Source: Paracoccaceae bacterium (GTDB lineage: Bacteria > Pseudomonadota > Alphaproteobacteria > Rhodobacterales > Rhodobacteraceae). Taken from it: a stretch of DNA of 64,000 nt. The notes under the pieces were generated by a model. It was given only the letters and a program-made list of their open reading frames with translations, ran no database searches and was not told where the DNA came from. The stretch covers positions 1-64,000 of the forward strand of contig JACONJ010000048.1 of assembly GCA_014323785.1 (NCBI GenBank), read 5' to 3'. Each line of letters starts with the position of its first letter. Position 1 is the first letter of the stretch. Below, in pieces: positions 17,295-26,822 of this stretch. A program made the translations under genes and the position numbers.

Positions 17295-17741
17295 ATGGCG
17301 ACGAAGACCGGAGGATGCATGTGCGGTGCGGTGCGGTATGAATTGGCGGACACGCCGGGCGAATACGCTGCCTGCCATTGCGCAATGTGCCGAAAATTTT
17401 CTGGCGGGATATTGTTGGGCCTGGAGGTGCCGCCCGGTGGTCTGGCCTGGCAGGGGAAAGATAATGTTCAGACTTATACCTCCTCGGACTGGGCCGAACG
17501 CGGGTTCTGCAAAATCTGTGGCACCAGCTTGTTCTGGCGGTTGACGGCACCGGGGCCGATGCAGGGGCTCTTAAGCCTGTCGGCTGGATCGCTGGACGAC
17601 ATGACGGGGCTGAATTTCGCTGCCGAGGTCTATATTGACGCAAAACCCGACAGCCATGCCTTTGCGGGTGGCCGCAAGCGTATGACCGAAGCGGATGTCT
17701 TGGCGATGGTCAATGCCCCGCCGCCAGAGGTCGGACCATGA
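17295..17741 (+). CDS. GFA-family (glutathione-dependent formaldehyde-activating-like) zinc protein
   Basis: The 148-residue protein has the GFA/CENP-V fold zinc ligands: Cys8/Cys10 (GGCMCGAVRY), Cys27/Cys29/Cys32 (ACHCAMCRKFSGG) and Cys72/Cys75 (FCKICGTSLFW). Members are small Zn enzymes or binding proteins often called glutathione-dependent formaldehyde-activating; the real substrate is usually unknown. The start at ATG 17295 (MATKTGG) follows a purine-rich stretch. Its stop overlaps the start of a second, damaged GFA gene in ATGA, showing a two-gene arrangement before gltB. Confidence 0.85.
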   Translation: MATKTGGCMCGAVRYELADTPGEYAACHCAMCRKFSGGILLGLEVPPGGLAWQGKDNVQTYTSSDWAERGFCKICGTSLFWRLTAPGPMQGLLSLSAGSLDDMTGLNFAAEVYIDAKPDSHAFAGGRKRMTEADVLAMVNAPPPEVGP

Positions 17742-18047
17742 TTCAGGGACACTGCCTGTGCGGGGCTGTGCGGGTTGCCGTGGCCACACCGCAGGATCCG
17801 CGGCCCGGGGCCTGTCACCGCCGGATGTGTCAGCGGTGGTCCGGCGGACTTTCCTGTGCTTTGCGGCAGAATGCCTCCTCCAGTTTTAATGCCAGGCATG
17901 TTTGACGCCATGCACGACCAGCCGCTGCAGTCCGGGATTTTTGTGAATCAAGCCCGTGTGTCGGTTTCCCTGAACGATGGTCATCGCCGCATGACGCGCG
18001 CCGAGTGGGAGGCGCGACACCCCTTTGCCGAGGGAGATACGATATGA
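17738..18047 (+). pseudogene. Decayed second GFA-family gene
   Basis: From the ATG at 17738 the frame gives a typical GFA start (MIQGHCLCGAVRV ... MCQRWSGG). One T is missing near 17850, and the next frame continues LFLCFAAE before hitting a stop. The third frame then gives a GFA C-terminus (LMPGMFDAMHDQPL ... RAEWEARHPFAEGD) ending at 18047. About 40 residues of the central domain, including the second CxxC, are missing. The lesion set is therefore a 1-bp deletion plus an internal deletion. The remnant stop still overlaps the gltB start in ATGA, so it once translated into gltB. A histidine-arginine change (CHRRMC for CHCRMC) also removes a zinc cysteine. Confidence 0.8.
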
Positions 18048-21000
18048 CCTTATACGATGCGAATTGGGCCGCTGCCGAACAGGCGAAGCGCACGTGGATG
18101 TGTGAAAACAGCCTCTATTCCGAGGCCCAGGAGCACTCATCTTGCGGGGTGGGGCTGATCGTTGCGATTGATGGTAAGCCCCGGCGAGGGGTCGTGCAGA
18201 ACGGCATTGATGCGCTAAAGGCGGTTTGGCACCGAGGTGCAGTAGACGCTGATGGCAAAACCGGCGATGGCGCGGGCATTCATGTGCAAATCCCGCCGCA
18301 GTTCTTTTATGACCAGGTGCGCCGCACTGGGCACGAGCCGGATATGGATCGCCTGATGGCGGTAGGACAGGTCTTTTTGCCGCGCAACAATTTCGGCGCA
18401 CAGGAAATATGCCGTACCATCGTTGAAAGCGAAGTGCTGCGGCTGGGCTACGACATCTATGGCTGGCGCCATGTGCCAGTGAATGTGGGCGTGTTGGGAG
18501 AGAAAGCCAACGCGACCCGGCCAGAGATTGAGCAAATCATCATCTCTAACTCTAAGGGCGGGGATGAAGAAACGTTTGAGCGCGAGCTTTATGTGATCCG
18601 GCGGCGTATCGAAAAGGCCGCGGCAGAAGCGCAGGCAGGCGGGCTTTATGTTTGTTCTCTCTCCTGCCGGTCGATTATCTACAAGGGCATGATGCTGGCC
18701 GAACAGTTGGCGGAATTCTATCCGGACCTTAGGGATGAGCGATTTGAAAGTGCGTTTGCGATCTATCACCAGCGCTATTCAACCAACACCTTCCCGCAAT
18801 GGTGGCTGGCGCAGCCATTTCGTATGCTGGCCCATAACGGCGAGATCAACACGCTGAAGGGCAACGTGAACTGGATGAAAAGCCATGAAATCCGGCTCTC
18901 CTCCAGCTATTTCGGGGACTTGGCAGAAGATATCAAACCGATCATTGCCAATGGCGCATCGGATTCTGCGGCACTTGATGCAGTGTTCGAGGTTCTGGTG
19001 CGGGCGGGCCGTACCGCGCCGATGGCCAAAACCATGCTGATACCCGAAGCATGGAGCCGTACTGCCACCGAACTGCCGCAGGCTTGGCAGGATATGTATT
19101 CCTACTGCAATTCGGTGATGGAACCATGGGATGGCCCGGCCGCGCTGGCGATGACCGATGGGTGTTGGGTTTGCGCGGGGCTTGACCGGAACGGTCTGCG
19201 GCCCATGCGCTATGTCGTCACCGGTGACGGCCTGCTGATCGCGGGGTCCGAGGCGGGCATGGTGTCGATTGATGAGTCAAGCGTGATCGAAAAGGGTGCC
19301 CTAGGGCCGGGGCAGATGATCGCGGTCGATATGGCGGAACAGACCCTGTTCCATGATACCGAGATCAAGAACGCCCTGGCCGCTGCACGACCCTTTGGCG
19401 AGTGGGTCGGCCGGATCACTGATCTGGCGGCAGAAACGGACGGCGTGACCGAAATCGCCATGTTCAACGGGGCCGCACTGCGCAAACGCCAGATCGCGGC
19501 GGGCTATTCGATTGAAGAGCTGGAAAGCATCCTGGCACCGATGGCCGAAGACGGAAAGGAAGCCCTGGCCAGCATGGGGGACGATACGCCCCCGGCCGTG
19601 CTGTCAACGCAATACCGGCCGCTAAGCCATTACTTCCGGCAGAATTTCAGCCAGGTGACGAACCCGCCCATCGACAGTTTGCGGGAACACCGGGTGATGA
19701 GCTTGAAAACCCGGTTCGGCAACCTCAAGAACGTGCTGGACGAAGACAGTTCCCAGACCGAAATCCTGGTGCTTGATAGCCCCTTCGCAGGCAATGCGCA
19801 GTTCAACCGGATGCTGGAGTATTTCGGTGAAAGTGCTGTGACCATCGACTGTACCTTCCCCGTCGGCCAGTCGCCGGGCGCATTGCGTCAGGGGCTGGCG
19901 AGAATCCGGGCCAAGGCAGAAGATGCCGTCCGCTCGGGTGCTGGTCACATCGTTCTGACGGATCAGGACCAGGGCGAGGCGCACATTGCCATGCCCATGA
20001 TCCTGGCAACCTCGGCCGTGCATTCCTGGCTGACGCAGAAAGGCCTGCGCACCTTCTGTTCACTGAATGTGCGGTCGGCCGAGTGTATTGATCCTCATTC
20101 CTTTGCCGTTCTGGTGGGCTGCGGGGCCACCACCGTCAATGCCTATCTGGCACAGGATAGCCTGGCCGACCGGATCAGCCGCGGGCTTCTGGCCTGTTCC
20201 CTGACCGAGGCGATGACCCGGTATCGCACCGCGATCAACCAGGGCTTGCTGAAAATCATGTCGAAGATGGGAATCAGTGTGATCTCTTCCTATCGCGGCG
20301 GATTGAATTTTGAGGCGGTTGGCCTTTCCCGTGCGATGGTAGCGGAGTACTTCCCTGGCATGATTTCCCGCATATCGGGTATTGGCGTGGCAGGCCTTCA
20401 GAAAAAGGCCGAGGAGGTTCACGCCAGGGGCTGGCTGCGCGGACAGGATGTGTTGCCCATCGGCGGGTTCTACAAGGCGCGGCAGACGGGCGAGACACAC
20501 GCTTGGGACGCCACGACCATGCACCTGATGCAGCAGGCGTGCAGCCGGGCAAATTATGCATTGTGGAAGCAATACTCGGCCAGAATGCAGAGCAATCCGC
20601 CAGTCCACCTGCGGGATATTTTGGACATCAAGCCTTTGGGAACGCCGGTTCCCATAGAAGAGGTTGAAAGCATCACCTCGATTCGCAAGCGGTTTGTGAC
20701 GCCGGGCATGTCCTTGGGTGCGCTGAGCCCGGAGGCGCACAAGACGCTGAATGTGGCGATGAACCGGATTGGTGCGAAATCAGACTCAGGCGAGGGTGGC
20801 GAAGATCCGGCGCATTTCGTGCCGGAACCAAACGGGGATAACCCGTCGGCCAAGATCAAGCAGGTGGCATCAGGCCGATTCGGGGTGACGGCCGAATACC
20901 TTAATCATTGCGAGGAGTTGGAGATTAAGGTTGCCCAGGGCGCAAAGCCCGGCGAAGGTGGTCAGCTGCCGGGCATGAAGGTCACCGACCTCATCGCGCG

Positions 21001-22582
21001 GCTGCGGCACTCGACCAGGGGGGTAACGCTGATCAGCCCCCCACCGCACCACGATATCTACTCGATCGAGGATCTCGCACAGCTGATCTACGACCTGAAA
21101 CAGATCAATCCGCGCGCGAAGGTCACGGTGAAACTGGTGGCATCTTCGGGCGTTGGCACAATTGCGGCGGGCGTGGCCAAGGCCAGGGCCGATGTGATTC
21201 TGATTTCGGGCCATAATGGCGGCACGGGCGCAAGCCCCGCGACCAGCATCAAATATGCGGGCATGCCTTGGGAAATGGGCCTGACTGAGGCGCATCAGGT
21301 GCTGGCAATGAACAATCTGCGGGATCGCGTGACGCTGCGCACCGATGGCGGGCTGCGCACGGGCCGTGACATTGTCATAGCGGCGATGATGGGGGCCGAG
21401 GAATACGGGATCGGTACCGCTGCCCTGATCGCCATGGGCTGCATCATGGTGCGCCAGTGCCAGTCCAACACCTGCCCCGTGGGCGTCTGCACCCAGGATG
21501 AGCACCTGCGGGAAATGTTCACAGGTACGGCGGACAAGGTCGTGAATCTGATCACCTTCTACGCACAGGAAATCCGCGAGAGTCTGGCCGAAATCGGGGC
21601 GCGCAGCCTGGATCAGGTTATTGGCCGCGCGGACCTGCTAACCCAGGTCAGCCGCGGGGCCGCGCACCTGGATGATCTGGACATGAACCCGATGTTGATC
21701 GCCGTCGATGGGGCCGATCAGATCGTTTATGACCGCTGCAAGAAGCGGAATGAGGTGCCGGACACGCTGGATGCGCAGATCGTGAAAGATGCCGCGCGAT
21801 TCCTTCAAGATGGTGAGAAGATCCAGCTCAGCTATGCAATCCAGAATACGCTTCGGACCATTGGCACCCGCACCTCCAGCCATATCGTACAGGCATTCGG
21901 CATGAAAAACGCGCTGCAGCCTGACCATTTGACGGTGAAACTGGAAGGTTCTGCCGGGCAATCACTGGGTGCCTTCGCGGCACCAGGGCTAAAGCTGGAC
22001 GTGGCAGGGGATGCCAACGACTATGTGGGTAAGGGCCTGTCGGGTGGAATCATCGTGGTCAGACCGCCCCGGGTGAGCCCGCTAAAGGCTGATCAGAACA
22101 CGATCATCGGCAATACGGCACTATACGGGGCAACGGATGGCTATCTGTTCGCCGCGGGCCGCGCGGGTGAGCGATTCGCCGTGCGCAACTCCGGGGCGCA
22201 GGTGGTGATCGAGGGCTGCGGGTCCAACGGGTGCGAATACATGACTGGCGGGGTTGCGGTAATCCTGGGTACCATCGGGGCCAATTTCGGTGCGGGGATG
22301 ACCGGCGGCATGGCCTATCTGTATGATCCCGGCGGACAGGCCCGCATGAACATGAACCTCGAGACGCTGGTGACCTGTCCCGTGACCCTGGCACATTGGG
22401 AGGGTCAGCTAAAACATCTGATTTCGCGCCACGCGGTAGAGACTGGCAGCCGCAAGGCGGCGGATATTCTTCAGCATTGGAAACTGGAGCGTGCGCATTT
22501 CCTTCAGGTTTGCCCTAAAGAGATGCTGGATAAGTTGCCGCATCCCCTGGGCAGCGAAAGGCAGGCCATTCCGGCGGAATAG
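18044..22582 (+). CDS. gltB: Glutamate synthase large subunit GltB
   Basis: This 1512-residue enzyme has a class II glutamine amidotransferase domain whose mature N-terminus is expected at Cys34 (SSCGVGLIV) after removal of a 33-residue propeptide. Then come the central domain, the FMN synthase domain (about 800-1200) and the C-terminal GXGXG beta-helix. The [3Fe-4S] ligands are Cys1133, Cys1139 and Cys1144 (CIMVRQCQSNTCPVG). It hydrolyses glutamine, channels ammonia to 2-oxoglutarate and pairs with GltD. The start at 18044 overlaps the stop of the decayed GFA gene. Length and motifs are normal. Confidence 0.97.
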   Translation: MTLYDANWAAAEQAKRTWMCENSLYSEAQEHSSCGVGLIVAIDGKPRRGVVQNGIDALKAVWHRGAVDADGKTGDGAGIHVQIPPQFFYDQVRRTGHEPDMDRLMAVGQVFLPRNNFGAQEICRTIVESEVLRLGYDIYGWRHVPVNVGVLGEKANATRPEIEQIIISNSKGGDEETFERELYVIRRRIEKAAAEAQAGGLYVCSLSCRSIIYKGMMLAEQLAEFYPDLRDERFESAFAIYHQRYSTNTFPQWWLAQPFRMLAHNGEINTLKGNVNWMKSHEIRLSSSYFGDLAEDIKPIIANGASDSAALDAVFEVLVRAGRTAPMAKTMLIPEAWSRTATELPQAWQDMYSYCNSVMEPWDGPAALAMTDGCWVCAGLDRNGLRPMRYVVTGDGLLIAGSEAGMVSIDESSVIEKGALGPGQMIAVDMAEQTLFHDTEIKNALAAARPFGEWVGRITDLAAETDGVTEIAMFNGAALRKRQIAAGYSIEELESILAPMAEDGKEALASMGDDTPPAVLSTQYRPLSHYFRQNFSQVTNPPIDSLREHRVMSLKTRFGNLKNVLDEDSSQTEILVLDSPFAGNAQFNRMLEYFGESAVTIDCTFPVGQSPGALRQGLARIRAKAEDAVRSGAGHIVLTDQDQGEAHIAMPMILATSAVHSWLTQKGLRTFCSLNVRSAECIDPHSFAVLVGCGATTVNAYLAQDSLADRISRGLLACSLTEAMTRYRTAINQGLLKIMSKMGISVISSYRGGLNFEAVGLSRAMVAEYFPGMISRISGIGVAGLQKKAEEVHARGWLRGQDVLPIGGFYKARQTGETHAWDATTMHLMQQACSRANYALWKQYSARMQSNPPVHLRDILDIKPLGTPVPIEEVESITSIRKRFVTPGMSLGALSPEAHKTLNVAMNRIGAKSDSGEGGEDPAHFVPEPNGDNPSAKIKQVASGRFGVTAEYLNHCEELEIKVAQGAKPGEGGQLPGMKVTDLIARLRHSTRGVTLISPPPHHDIYSIEDLAQLIYDLKQINPRAKVTVKLVASSGVGTIAAGVAKARADVILISGHNGGTGASPATSIKYAGMPWEMGLTEAHQVLAMNNLRDRVTLRTDGGLRTGRDIVIAAMMGAEEYGIGTAALIAMGCIMVRQCQSNTCPVGVCTQDEHLREMFTGTADKVVNLITFYAQEIRESLAEIGARSLDQVIGRADLLTQVSRGAAHLDDLDMNPMLIAVDGADQIVYDRCKKRNEVPDTLDAQIVKDAARFLQDGEKIQLSYAIQNTLRTIGTRTSSHIVQAFGMKNALQPDHLTVKLEGSAGQSLGAFAAPGLKLDVAGDANDYVGKGLSGGIIVVRPPRVSPLKADQNTIIGNTALYGATDGYLFAAGRAGERFAVRNSGAQVVIEGCGSNGCEYMTGGVAVILGTIGANFGAGMTGGMAYLYDPGGQARMNMNLETLVTCPVTLAHWEGQLKHLISRHAVETGSRKAADILQHWKLERAHFLQVCPKEMLDKLPHPLGSERQAIPAE

Positions 22583-22629
22583 GTAGCGGAATGGGTGCGC
22601 GTGTCGTATGTGTGATGCGAAAGGCTGTG

Positions 22630-22700
22630 GCGGTGCGAAATAAACGCCAAATTGTGTGCGCAATCGCTGTAAATCGCCGCCGCGCGGGGGCCGATACGCA
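22630..22700 (+). repeat. Dispersed intergenic repeat, copy 1
   Basis: Shares the core GCGGTGCGAAATAAACGCCA with copies at 38280 (plus) and 28923 (minus), and the block GGGGGCCGAT further on. It lies 48 bp after the gltB stop and about 95 bp before hisD. The match is by eye. This is the most divergent copy, with an internal insertion compared with the other two. Confidence 0.6.
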
Positions 22701-22740
22701 GAACGGCTGCGTCGGTGCAGTAAACGCAGTAATTGTGCTG

Positions 22741-22776
22741 GTCGGGGGAGATTGCCGGGTGTGGTCGCCCCCCGAC
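22741..22776 (+). promoter_or_regulatory. Inverted repeat just upstream of the hisD ribosome site
   Basis: GTCGGGGG and CCCCCGAC form an 8-bp stem with a 20-nt loop that ends six bases before the GGAAGG ribosome site of hisD. There is no U-run, so it is not a classical terminator. It may act as a leader structure or be incidental in GC-rich DNA. Confidence 0.25.
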
Positions 22777-22795
22777 AAGTTGGAAGGCGGGGGGC

Positions 22796-24109
22796 ATGCC
22801 GGTTATTCTTGATACCCGCAGCGGGGATTTCGAAGCGGCGTTTTGTGCGCTTCTGCGGATGAAGCGAGAGGGCATGCCCCAGGTGGATGACGTAGTGGCC
22901 GGGATCGTCGCCGATGTTCGCACCCGGGGCGATGCGGCGGTGATCGCGCTGACCGAGCGGTTTGACCGCATCGTGTTGACCCCCGGAACACTGGCCTTCA
23001 GTGCCGATGAGATCGCAACGGCCGCGGCACAGGTGCCCAGGGCCGAACGCCAGGCACTGGAATTGGCCACCGCCCGCATCCGCGCCTATCACCGCCGTCA
23101 GATGCCGGAAGATGCCAGCTGGACCGATGCCGCTGGCGCAACGCTTGGCTGGTGCTGGACAGCGGTTGAGGCGGCGGGGCTTTATGTGCCCGGCGGGCTG
23201 GCAAACTATCCTTCTTCCGTTCTGATGAATGCCATCCCGGCGCAGGTGGCCGGGGTGGAACGGCTGGTAATCTGCGTGCCAACGCCCGATGGCGTGGTGA
23301 ACCCGCTGGTTCTGCTGGCGGCGCAATTGGCGGGGGTGAAGACGGTGTATCGTATCGGCGGGGCCCAGGCGATTGCCGCGCTTGCCTATGGCACAGAGAC
23401 GATCACGGCGGTGGACAAGATCGTCGGCCCCGGCAACGCCTTTGTCGCGGCGGCCAAGCGCCGGGTCTTTGGCACGGTGGGCATTGACATGATTGCCGGC
23501 CCCTCGGAAATCCTTGTGATTGCGGACAGGGACAATGATCCCGACTGGATCGCCATAGACCTGCTGAGCCAGGCGGAACATGACGAAGCGGCGCAATCCA
23601 TCCTGATCACCGATGATGCCGCCTTTGGCCGGGCGGTGGCGGATGCGGTTGCAGTGCGGCTGCAAACGCTGGAACGGTGCGCCATAGCGGGCCCCAGCTG
23701 GCGCGATTTCGGCGCGATCATCACCGTGCGCAACCTTAAGGAGGCGGCCGCGCTGTCAAACCAGATTGCGCCGGAGCATCTGGAATTATGCGTCGCGCAC
23801 CCACGCGCCCTGGCCGCACAGATCAGGCATGCTGGCGCGATCTTTCTTGGGCAATGGACACCCGAAGCCATCGGCGACTATATCGGCGGGCCCAACCACG
23901 TGCTGCCAACGGCGCGGTCGGCGCGGTTTTCTTCCGGCCTTGGTGTGCTTGACTTCCTTAAGCGCACCACGCTGACGGAAATGACCCCTGCGGCCTTGCG
24001 TGCCACAGGGTTCGCGGCGGAAACCCTGGCGCAGGCCGAGGGGCTGCAGGCGCATGGCCTGTCCGTGCGCGCCCGGCTGGAGCGTTTGAACAAGACCCTT
24101 CCCGGGTGA
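22796..24109 (+). CDS. hisD: Histidinol dehydrogenase HisD
   Basis: The 437-residue enzyme catalyses the last two oxidations of histidine synthesis (L-histidinol to L-histidine, NAD-dependent, Zn). Family motifs are present: 'GLYVPGG', 'VDKIVGPGNAFVAAAKR', 'DMIAGPSEI', the zinc-ligand region SQAEHDEAAQ (Gln/His), the catalytic IAPEHLEL (Glu-His) and a C-terminal AHGLSV histidine. The ATG at 22796 follows GGAAGG. It overlaps the UPF0262 gene at TGATG, starting the conserved series hisD - UPF0262 - phosphatase - infA - maf. Confidence 0.96.
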   Translation: MPVILDTRSGDFEAAFCALLRMKREGMPQVDDVVAGIVADVRTRGDAAVIALTERFDRIVLTPGTLAFSADEIATAAAQVPRAERQALELATARIRAYHRRQMPEDASWTDAAGATLGWCWTAVEAAGLYVPGGLANYPSSVLMNAIPAQVAGVERLVICVPTPDGVVNPLVLLAAQLAGVKTVYRIGGAQAIAALAYGTETITAVDKIVGPGNAFVAAAKRRVFGTVGIDMIAGPSEILVIADRDNDPDWIAIDLLSQAEHDEAAQSILITDDAAFGRAVADAVAVRLQTLERCAIAGPSWRDFGAIITVRNLKEAAALSNQIAPEHLELCVAHPRALAAQIRHAGAIFLGQWTPEAIGDYIGGPNHVLPTARSARFSSGLGVLDFLKRTTLTEMTPAALRATGFAAETLAQAEGLQAHGLSVRARLERLNKTLPG

Positions 24110-24591
24110 TGACCATGCATTTGACCGATATCGCAATTGACACCACGGGATTACCCGTCCCCACGCCCGAGATTGAGCAGGAGCGGAACGTGGCGATTTT
24201 CGACCTGCTCGAGGATAATTCCTTTGTTCTGCCCCCCCGCGACGGGCGCGGGATGCCGGACGGTCCCTATCGCCTGACGCTGGCCATTCGTGAACAGCGG
24301 CTGGTTTTCAATATCACGACCGATGCGGGTGCGCCCGCGGCGGAATTTCACCTGTCGCTTAGCCCGTTCCGGCAGGTCGTCAAGGATTACTGGCAAATCT
24401 GTGAAAGCTATTTCGACGCTGTGAAGAATCGGCCCCCTGGTCAGATTGAGGCCATCGATATGGCGCGGCGCGGCATCCACAATGAGGGCGCACGGGTGCT
24501 GCAGGAACGGCTGGAGGGCAAGGCCGGGGTGGATCCGGACACCGCGCGCAGGCTGTTTACCCTGATCTGCGTCCTGCATTTCGGGGCCTAG
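24109..24591 (+). CDS. UPF0262 family protein
   Basis: The 160-residue protein belongs to UPF0262, an alphaproteobacterial family of unknown function that almost always follows hisD. Recognised from 'IEQERNVAIFDLLEDNSF', 'GPYRLTLAIREQRLVFNI', 'LSPFRQVVKDY' and the C-terminal 'FTLICVLHF'. The ATG at 24109 shares bases with the hisD stop, and an internal ATG at 24115 is the alternative. No catalytic residues can be proposed. Confidence 0.88.
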   Translation: MTMHLTDIAIDTTGLPVPTPEIEQERNVAIFDLLEDNSFVLPPRDGRGMPDGPYRLTLAIREQRLVFNITTDAGAPAAEFHLSLSPFRQVVKDYWQICESYFDAVKNRPPGQIEAIDMARRGIHNEGARVLQERLEGKAGVDPDTARRLFTLICVLHFGA

Positions 24592-24596
24592 GCGGC

Positions 24597-25067
24597 GTGA
24601 CCGGCCCCTTTCCCAACGCGGTGCTGTTCTGTTGCGACCACAATGCAACCCGATCCCCGATGGGCGAAGGGCTGATGAAGAAATTCCATGGCCACCGTGC
24701 CTATGTGCAATCCGCGGGCGTGAAGAACGTGTTGGAGATCGACGGTTTCGCAGTTGCGGTCTGTCAGGAACTGGGCGTTGAGTTGCACCGCCACCGCGTA
24801 CGCAGTTTCGACGAGATGCAGGAATGGGGGGATGATATTTCGGGGTTTGACCTGGTGGTGGCCCTGTCCCCGGCCAGCCGGCACCGGGTGCTGGAGTTTA
24901 CCCGCCATTACCATCTGGAGGTGGAGTATTGGCCCATCCTGGATCCCACCGGATTATGGGACATGCGAGAGGCGAAACTGAACGCCTATCGGCAGGCGCG
25001 GGATCAGATCATCGCCCGCATACTGGCGCGCTTCGGCCCGCCCACGGCGGGGCCAATACCCGCCTGA
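24597..25067 (+). CDS. Low-molecular-weight phosphatase family protein
   Basis: The 156-residue protein has the CX5R phosphatase loop near its N-terminus (Cys13-D-H-N-A-T-Arg19, followed by SPM) and a later ILDPTG that may supply the general acid. It resembles low-molecular-weight protein tyrosine phosphatases/arsenate reductases and is a conserved neighbour of hisD and infA in Rhodobacteraceae. The start is GTG at 24597, 5 bp after the UPF0262 stop. The substrate is not predictable. A degraded DNA methylase now separates it from infA. Confidence 0.85.
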   Translation: MTGPFPNAVLFCCDHNATRSPMGEGLMKKFHGHRAYVQSAGVKNVLEIDGFAVAVCQELGVELHRHRVRSFDEMQEWGDDISGFDLVVALSPASRHRVLEFTRHYHLEVEYWPILDPTGLWDMREAKLNAYRQARDQIIARILARFGPPTAGPIPA

Positions 25068-25164
25068 CCCAGCGCGCGGATCGGGATGGCCGGCCGTGAA
25101 GGGGCCACCGTGAAGCCCCCGTGACGCGGCGTCACAGGGCCTTTACATGTGGCCCTGGCACTTT

Positions 25165-26417
25165 TTATGTCCTTATCCCTTCTCTGATCAGGCGGGCCAC
25201 GAGCTCTTCCTGTGACCCCGTCCCTTTCATCGAGTTACTGGCCCCGCACAGCAGTTGCAGGTTCCTTATGTTGTCACCCCCGCCCTTTGTGCGCGGGGCG
25301 ATGTGGTCCACTGTCATATTGCGGAACGGGAACAGCATACGGCAGCCGCTACAGATACCCTCTTGCTGGCCATAGAGTGTGTGCTTGTGCGTGCGGTAAT
25401 CGGGCAGCTCCCCCTAGTCGGTGCGGGCGGGAATGTCCTTTCGATGGATCACGTCATCGAAGAGCTGTCCCCGGTCCTCCCGCAACCGCTTGAGCACGAG
25501 TTTCGCCGCCATCGGCGACAGGTCAATGCCCGCCCAGTGGCGGTTCAGGCGGTCGGCGGCCACAAGGGCCGTGGTGCAGCCGCAGAACGGATCCAGCACC
25601 ATATCGCCGGGGTTAGAGGACGCGCGGATGATGCGATCCAGCAGGTCCAGGGGCTTCTGCGTCAGGTAGCCCACATATTGCTTCTTTTGCCTGCAAGCCA
25701 CTGCCAACCCGTTACCTTTGGCTTGTGGCCACCATGTTTCTGGTATCTTTCCTTTTGTTCCGTATTCTTTAGAGATTTCAGCGTCGATCCCTTGAGTCAT
25801 TCTGCCTTGGAAGCCCCCAGCATAAGGTCCGCCGTCAACATGCGTTATACGGACATCATCACCGTTGAACGTCCATGTCTTTCCAACAGAATACCAAAAT
25901 ATCGTATCGTGTTTTCGGTTAAATTGTCGCATCTTTGGCGAACCAGGACCAGTGTAACACCACACAACCTCATTCCTATACGCCTTTCGACCGAATATAG
26001 AGTCCATCAGCAACTTCAGGTAATGGCTGGCCGTCGGGTCACAATGCAGCCAGATGGACCCCGTATCCTTCAGCACCCGCCGCATTTCCAGCAGGCGCAC
26101 CGCCATCATAATCAGATAGGCTTTCATCCCCTTGCCGTGGGCCACCCCCGCCGTTGAGATAATCACGTAAAGCGCAGGCGCGCGCACTCCGCAATCTCAC
26201 CGTGCCAGGCTTCATCAACATCAGACAGCGTCCAGGCATCCTTGAACGCCACCCCTGCCGCCCTTGATCCTATCGCGGCCTCGTAATTCCGATTCGAGTT
26301 GAACGGCGGGGCCAGATAGATCAGGTCCACGCAGCCACCGTTCATCCCGCGCATGATGTGCAGGTTATCACCCGTCCAAAGCGTCCGGTTGGCCCAATTG
26401 ACACCCATGGCGATCAT
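25165..26417 (-). pseudogene. Decayed DNA methyltransferase-HNH endonuclease fusion
   Basis: The minus strand encodes a beta-class DNA methyltransferase (motif IV near the N-terminus, motif I DMVLDPFCGCTTAL near the C-terminus) followed by an HNH domain. Four lesions are visible. Motif IV reads LAPPFNSN, not DPPF, so the catalytic Asp is Ala (GCC codon). A GC-dinucleotide expansion near 26180 shifts the frame after GEIAEC. An in-frame TAG at 25414-25416 cuts off the HNH part. In the HNH domain (CSGC ... VDHIAPRTKGG) the second zinc pair reads LLCGASN, Cys lost to Ser. The gene interrupts the conserved phosphatase-infA spacing. It was probably an acquired defence or mobile-element gene and is now inactive. 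Confidence 0.85.
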
Positions 26418-26597
26418 CCCTTCTGCTGCCTGTGGTTCCCCTTAAACATGGCAATCGCTCGTTTCCGCAAGTCCGGGCGGGCCGGGGTGTGCCGCCGAAT
26501 CCGTGCGCGGGGCGGATTGCCCTTGCAAACCGAAGCCGCACGGGGCACTTACCCCGCATCCGCCATCGCGGGCGGCATACAATTGCAAGGAGGATAC

Positions 26598-26816
26598 ATG
26601 GCCAAGGAAGAAATGCTTGAATTTCCCGGCGTCGTGAAAGAGCTCTTGCCAAATGCGACATTCCGGGTCAGGCTTGAAAATGGCCATGAGATCATTGCGC
26701 ACACGGCAGGGAAGATGCGGAAGAACCGGATCCGGGTTCTGGCGGGCGACAGGGTTCAGGTGGAAATGACGCCCTATGATCTGACCAAGGGGCGCATCAA
26801 CTATCGCTTCAAGTAG
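26598..26816 (+). CDS. infA: Translation initiation factor IF-1
   Basis: The 72-residue S1/OB-fold protein matches IF-1 throughout ([19 protein letters not shown] ... [17 protein letters not shown] ... [13 protein letters not shown]). It binds the 30S A site during initiation with IF-2 and IF-3. The start is fixed by AAGGAGG seven bases upstream; the longer frame from 26358 is not coding. maf follows after 6 bp, so the two are co-transcribed. Confidence 0.97.
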   Translation: MAKEEMLEFPGVVKELLPNATFRVRLENGHEIIAHTAGKMRKNRIRVLAGDRVQVEMTPYDLTKGRINYRFK

Positions 26817-26822
26817 GGCCTT

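Noticed and set aside
22409..23665. 418-codon open frame antisense to the end of gltB and the start of hisD
   Set aside because: It is antisense to two well-supported genes, and in GC-rich DNA long antisense frames are expected. No family resemblance.
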